Assembly: GCA_029240055.1 (NCBI GenBank)
Contig: JARBTT010000006.1
Coordinates: 1 to 40,216, forward strand
DNA: 40,216 bases
From: Anaerosinus sp.
GTDB lineage: Bacteria; Bacillota; Negativicutes; JARBTT01
Direction: 5' to 3'
Position 1 is the first letter of the stretch. Each line of letters starts with the position of its first letter. Shown here one piece after another: positions 36,495 through 40,216 of the stretch. The translations under genes were made by a program, and so were the position numbers. The notes beneath the pieces were generated by a model. The model saw only the letters and a program-made list of their open reading frames with translations, ran no database searches and was not told the origin of the DNA.

Positions 36495-36535
36495 AAGTGC
36501 AGCTCATTATTTCATCGTGTATAGGAGGAAAATAA

Positions 36536-37273
36536 ATGAAAATTCTATGTGTGATACCAGCGCGTTATTCCTCGACGAGATTGCCAGGCAAGCCTCTAGC
36601 CGATATTGCCGGTAAACCAATGATTCAGCGTGTCTATGAACGTGCACAGCTAGCAACAAAACCAACAGAGGTACTAGTTGCGACTGATCATGAAGCGGTA
36701 TTGAAAGTCGTTGAGAGTTTTAATGGACATGTAATGATGACATCACCAGATCATCCAACCGGAACAGACCGTTTAGCGGAAGTTGCGAGAAAATATACCG
36801 ATATTGACGTTATTATCAATGTGCAAGGCGATGAACCACTCATCGAGCCAAGTATTATTGATGAATTAGCGGAGGCTTTTACTGCAGATAATGAGCTTAA
36901 TATGGCGACGATTATGACACCAATCCAAGAAGAAGAAAAGAATAACCCCAATAATGTTAAAGTAGTCACTGACTTAAATGGCTATGCTTTATACTTCTCA
37001 CGGTCCTTATTGCCATATCCCCGCAATGATAGCAATGTGCCAGTGTACAAACATATTGGTATTTATGCTTATCGTCGTGACTTTTTATTAAAATATGCGG
37101 CAATGCAGCCAACGCCGCTTGAAAGCACAGAATCATTAGAACAACTTCGCGCTTTAGAAAATGGTTATAAAATTAAAGTTTTGAAAACTACGTTTAGTTT
37201 TGTCGGCGTTGATACACAAGAAGATTTAGTTAGAGTCAATGAGATTTACAAAAAACTTGAAGTAAAGAACTAA
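36536..37273 (+). CDS. kdsB: CMP-Kdo synthetase KdsB
   Basis: IPARYSSTRLPGKPLADIAGKPMIQRVYERA, VQGDEPLIEP, YKHIGIYAYRRDFLLKYAAMQPTPLESTESLEQLRALENGYKIKV. Confidence 0.97.
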   Translation: MKILCVIPARYSSTRLPGKPLADIAGKPMIQRVYERAQLATKPTEVLVATDHEAVLKVVESFNGHVMMTSPDHPTGTDRLAEVARKYTDIDVIINVQGDEPLIEPSIIDELAEAFTADNELNMATIMTPIQEEEKNNPNNVKVVTDLNGYALYFSRSLLPYPRNDSNVPVYKHIGIYAYRRDFLLKYAAMQPTPLESTESLEQLRALENGYKIKVLKTTFSFVGVDTQEDLVRVNEIYKKLEVKN

Positions 37274-37314
37274 ATCATTTTTGATATTATGATTAATTTA
37301 GAAGAGAGGTAACT

Positions 37315-38139
37315 ATGAATACAATTAATATTAGTAACGTAAAAATTGGTGCAGGACAACCATTAGCATTGCTTGCTGGTCCATGTGTAATTGAAGGCTT
37401 GGAACGGAGTTTGAAAATTGGTCGTGAAATTAAAGCAATTACATCGCGTTTAGGAATTCCTTATATTTTCAAAGCTTCTTTTGATAAAGCAAATCGTTCT
37501 TCGTATGCTGGTTTTCGTGGGCCGGGCTTAGAAGAAGGATTAAAAATATTAAAAATAATTAAAGATGAATTACAAGTACCAGTGGTCAGTGATATTCACT
37601 GTTCAACGCAAATTGAAGAAGCTGCAAAGGTGATTGATTTATTACAAATTCCTGCATTTCTTTGTAGGCAAACTGATTTGTTATATGCGGCAGCTAAGTC
37701 GGGTAAAGCAATCAATGTGAAAAAAGGCCAATTTATGTCGCCTAACGATATGAAAAATGTAATTGATAAACTCCGCGAAGGCGGTAATGAAAATATCATG
37801 CTCACAGAGCGTGGAGCAACCTTTGGTTACAATAATCTTGTGGTCGATATGCGTAGTTTTCCAATTATGCGTTCCTTTGGTTATCCAGTAGTTTTCGACG
37901 CAACGCATAGCGTACAACTTCCTGGCGGTGCAGGCACAAGTTCCGCAGGTAATCGTGAATATGTAGAATATTTAACAAGGGCAGCCGTTGGCGTTGGGGT
38001 AGATGCACTATTTATGGAAGTTCATGATAACCCAGAAGAAGCACTTTGTGATGGACCCAACATGGTATATTTAGATAAACTGGAAGATATTCTAAAAGAT
38101 GCCTTAGCAATTGATAACATCGTGCGCAAACATAAATGA
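37315..38139 (+). CDS. kdsA: Kdo-8-phosphate synthase KdsA
   Basis: [76 protein letters not shown]. Confidence 0.97.
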   Translation: MNTINISNVKIGAGQPLALLAGPCVIEGLERSLKIGREIKAITSRLGIPYIFKASFDKANRSSYAGFRGPGLEEGLKILKIIKDELQVPVVSDIHCSTQIEEAAKVIDLLQIPAFLCRQTDLLYAAAKSGKAINVKKGQFMSPNDMKNVIDKLREGGNENIMLTERGATFGYNNLVVDMRSFPIMRSFGYPVVFDATHSVQLPGGAGTSSAGNREYVEYLTRAAVGVGVDALFMEVHDNPEEALCDGPNMVYLDKLEDILKDALAIDNIVRKHK

Positions 38140-38199
38140 AATTTTGATTCAATTTATCGAAAATAAGATTTCTTAGTGAACGAGAAGAGGGGAAATTTT

Positions 38200-39168
38200 G
38201 TGATTATAGAAAAAGCAGTTGAGGTATTGACGATTGAAGCGGATGCAGTGAAAGCACTCATTCCACGTATCAACGATGAATTTATTCAAGCGATTCATAC
38301 GATTCTTGAGTGCCAGGGTAGAGTCGTAGTAACTGGCATGGGTAAATCAGGCCATATCGGTAAAAAAATGGCGGCTAGTTTTGCTAGTACGGGAACGCCG
38401 TCTTTTTTCATGCATCCAGCTGAAGCATTCCATGGTGATTTAGGGATGGTAACCTGCAATGATGTTGTTATTGCAATTTCTAATAGCGGTGAGAGTTTAG
38501 AAGTAGTCAATATTTTACCGATTATTAAGCGTATTGGTGCTACGATTATTGCGATGAGTGGATGCCGAGAATCAACATTAGGTAAAAATGCGGAAATCTT
38601 TATTGATATCAGTGTAGAAAAAGAAGCCTGCCCACTTGGCCTTGCGCCAACGGCAAGCACTACGGCAACACTAGCAATGGGTGATGCAATGGCCATTGCA
38701 TTATTATCGGAACGCAATTTTACAGCAAAAGATTTTGCTGTGTTCCATCCTGGTGGAGCATTGGGGAGAAAACTACTTTTGACGGTAGAACACGTTATGC
38801 ATTCAGGAGAAGACAATCCTGTAATTGATATTACAAAAACAGCCAAAGAAGCTATTTTTACCATGACTTCGAAAGGGCTTGGGGCAACTTCAGTTATGGA
38901 TGGAAACGGTAAATTGGTTGGTATTATTACCGATGGTGATATTAGACGCAGTTTAGAAAAAGGTCATAAATTTCTTGATGAATCAGCAGAAAAATTAATG
39001 ACGAAGGCACCAAAAACAATTTCAAAAGATAAAATGGCTGCTGAAGCACTTAGTATTATGGAAAAACATAAACCACGCCCGATTACGGTTTTGCCAGTTG
39101 TGGATAAAGAAAATAAGCCGATTGGTATTCTTCATCTTACGGATCTTCTACGTCAAGGAGTGGTTTAA
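38200..39168 (+). CDS. kdsD: D-arabinose-5-phosphate isomerase KdsD (SIS + CBS domains)
   Basis: GTG 38200 with AGAGGGG upstream. VVTGMGKSGHIGKKMAASFASTGTPSFFMHPAEAFHGDLGMV, PLGLAPTASTTATLAMGDAMAIALL, FHPGGALGRKLL, then a CBS pair. Confidence 0.95.
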   Translation: MIIEKAVEVLTIEADAVKALIPRINDEFIQAIHTILECQGRVVVTGMGKSGHIGKKMAASFASTGTPSFFMHPAEAFHGDLGMVTCNDVVIAISNSGESLEVVNILPIIKRIGATIIAMSGCRESTLGKNAEIFIDISVEKEACPLGLAPTASTTATLAMGDAMAIALLSERNFTAKDFAVFHPGGALGRKLLLTVEHVMHSGEDNPVIDITKTAKEAIFTMTSKGLGATSVMDGNGKLVGIITDGDIRRSLEKGHKFLDESAEKLMTKAPKTISKDKMAAEALSIMEKHKPRPITVLPVVDKENKPIGILHLTDLLRQGVV

Positions 39169-39716
39169 TGGAATTTGTGGCTAGAGCCAGTAAGATTAAA
39201 TTGATCATTTTTGATGTAGATGGCGTTTTAACGAGCGGAAAACTTTTTTTTAGTGCAAATGGTGAATCCTTTAAAAATTTCGATGTACATGATGGAATGG
39301 GAATTTCTTTACTCCATAATGCGGGGATAAAGACTGCTATTATTACAGGGCGCAAATCAGATATTGTCAATATTCGCAGTCAAGAATTAAAAATTACTGA
39401 TGTTTATCAAGGATCCAATAATAAACTTGATGCTCTTGAAGAATTGCAAAAAAAATACAAGCTGTCTTTAGACGAAATGGCTTATGTCGGTGATGATTTA
39501 CTTGATTTACCTATTCTGTTAAAAGTCGGTTTTGCCTGTACTGTACATAATGCAGTTACAGAAGTAAAAGAAAGAGCGCATTATATCTCTAAAGCCGAAG
39601 GCGGAAATGGTGGCGTGCGTGAAATTGCTGAGTTTATTTTAAAAGCCCAAGGTAAGTGGGAAGACATTCTTTTGTCCTATATTAATCTCAAACCAATTAA
39701 AGGAATTCGGCAATAA
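39168..39716 (+). CDS. kdsC: Kdo-8-phosphate phosphatase KdsC (HAD family)
   Basis: IKLIIFDVDGVLTSGKLFFSANGESFKNFDVHDGMGISLL, AIITGRKSDIV, YVGDDLLDLPILLKVGFACTV. Overlaps the kdsD stop by 1 nt. Confidence 0.95.
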   Translation: MEFVARASKIKLIIFDVDGVLTSGKLFFSANGESFKNFDVHDGMGISLLHNAGIKTAIITGRKSDIVNIRSQELKITDVYQGSNNKLDALEELQKKYKLSLDEMAYVGDDLLDLPILLKVGFACTVHNAVTEVKERAHYISKAEGGNGGVREIAEFILKAQGKWEDILLSYINLKPIKGIRQ

Positions 39717-39748
39717 TGCAATATTATTAAATTTAGTATATAATATAA

Positions 39749-39778
39749 AAATAACCCACTTAATTAAGTGGGTTATTT
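39749..39778 (+). terminator. Putative (possibly bidirectional) terminator after kdsC
   Basis: AAATAACCCACTT-AATT-AAGTGGGTTATTT, perfect 13-bp stem. Confidence 0.75.
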
Positions 39779-39815
39779 AAAATCATTCGTTTATGATCGA
39801 AAGGGATGGCGATAT

Positions 39816-40216
39816 ATGCAATATAGATTTTTAAAATTTATTAGTTGGGTATTGTGTCTATTGCCACATAGTGTATTACTATGGTTGGGCAAAATTTTAG
39901 GTAGCCTCTATTATCAAATTGCCGCAAAACAGCGTAAGCGGGCAATTGAACAAATGATGAAAAGTTTACAAGTTCCGAAGGAAAAAGCAAGTGAGATTTG
40001 CAGGGATTCGTTTATCAATATAGGTAGAACCTTCTTAGAAATCATGTACATGCCAAAATTAAATCGTCAAAATTTTACAGACTATATGGAAGTTGAACAT
40101 ATTGACAGGTTTAAAAATGCACTAGCAGAAGGCAATGGTGTTGTGATATTAACAGCACATGTTGGCAATTGGGAATGGTTGTCAGCAGCACTTACTTTTT
40201 CCGATATTCCATTAAC
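39816..40216 (+). CDS. LpxL/HtrB-type lipid A acyltransferase, second copy (3' truncated by window edge; absent from the ORF track)
   Basis: Own translation: MQYRFLKFISWVLCLLPHSVLLWLGKILGSLYYQIAAKQRKRAIEQMMKSL...GRTFLEIMYMPKL...GNGVVILTAHVGNWEWLSAALTFSDIPL. The AHxGNWE motif is typical of the family. Confidence 0.88.
   Translation, partial: MQYRFLKFISWVLCLLPHSVLLWLGKILGSLYYQIAAKQRKRAIEQMMKSLQVPKEKASEICRDSFINIGRTFLEIMYMPKLNRQNFTDYMEVEHIDRFKNALAEGNGVVILTAHVGNWEWLSAALTFSDIPL

Noticed and set aside
38295-38864. 189-aa minus-strand ORF opposite kdsD, and other long minus-strand ORFs (e.g. 24801-25361, 8525-8971, 11590-11988, 569-910)
   Set aside because: All lie antisense to well-supported plus-strand genes, have low-complexity or Ser/Ile-rich composition, no recognisable domains and no convincing ribosome-binding sites.
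1-40216. CRISPR arrays, tRNA/rRNA genes, insertion sequences, phage or toxin-antitoxin genes
   Set aside because: None recognised. The window is dense with envelope genes and intergenic gaps are short.
1-40216. The large single-strand OM gene cluster as a novel observation in itself
   Set aside because: Co-localised OM/LPS genes near flagellar genes are already described for diderm Firmicutes such as Negativicutes; only specific members are reported as findings.

Overview
The window is an unbroken, same-strand (+) block of about 34 genes from a low-GC diderm Firmicute, most likely Negativicutes. It runs from the tail of a flagellar rod/ring operon (flgA-flgH-flgI-flgJ) into a large outer-membrane (OM) biogenesis cluster. 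In order: a NAGPA-domain protein, a lipoyl-like mini-protein and an S55/SpoIVB-like protein; mlaE-mlaF-mlaD; a TolC-family protein; tamB; a sigma factor; a single-TM protein; bamA; a predicted OM protein; three Skp/OmpH paralogs; lpxD; a YjbH-like protein; an LpxL-like acyltransferase; an unusual large membrane protein paired with an ABC ATPase; lpxC-fabZ-lpxA-lpxI-lpxB; msbA; a waaA-lpxK fusion; kdsB-kdsA-kdsD-kdsC; and a truncated second LpxL-like gene at the right edge. Most of this is recognisable LPS/OM machinery, and the clustering itself is known for diderm Firmicutes. The best candidate for an undescribed system is the pair at 24670-27770. It has a 772-aa protein with one N-terminal TM, a ~560-aa extracytoplasmic region and three C-terminal TMs. 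It ends in an EAA-like coupling motif and sits next to a GlnQ-like ATPase. Other leads are a possible sigma/anti-sigma module between tamB and bamA, an unannotated OM protein after bamA that appears to start at ATA, a MlaD with a barrel-like C-terminal extension, a cysteine-free FlgH, and the waaA-lpxK fusion. No RNA genes, CRISPR arrays, mobile elements or convincing minus-strand genes were seen. All calls come from reading the sequence; no searches were run.
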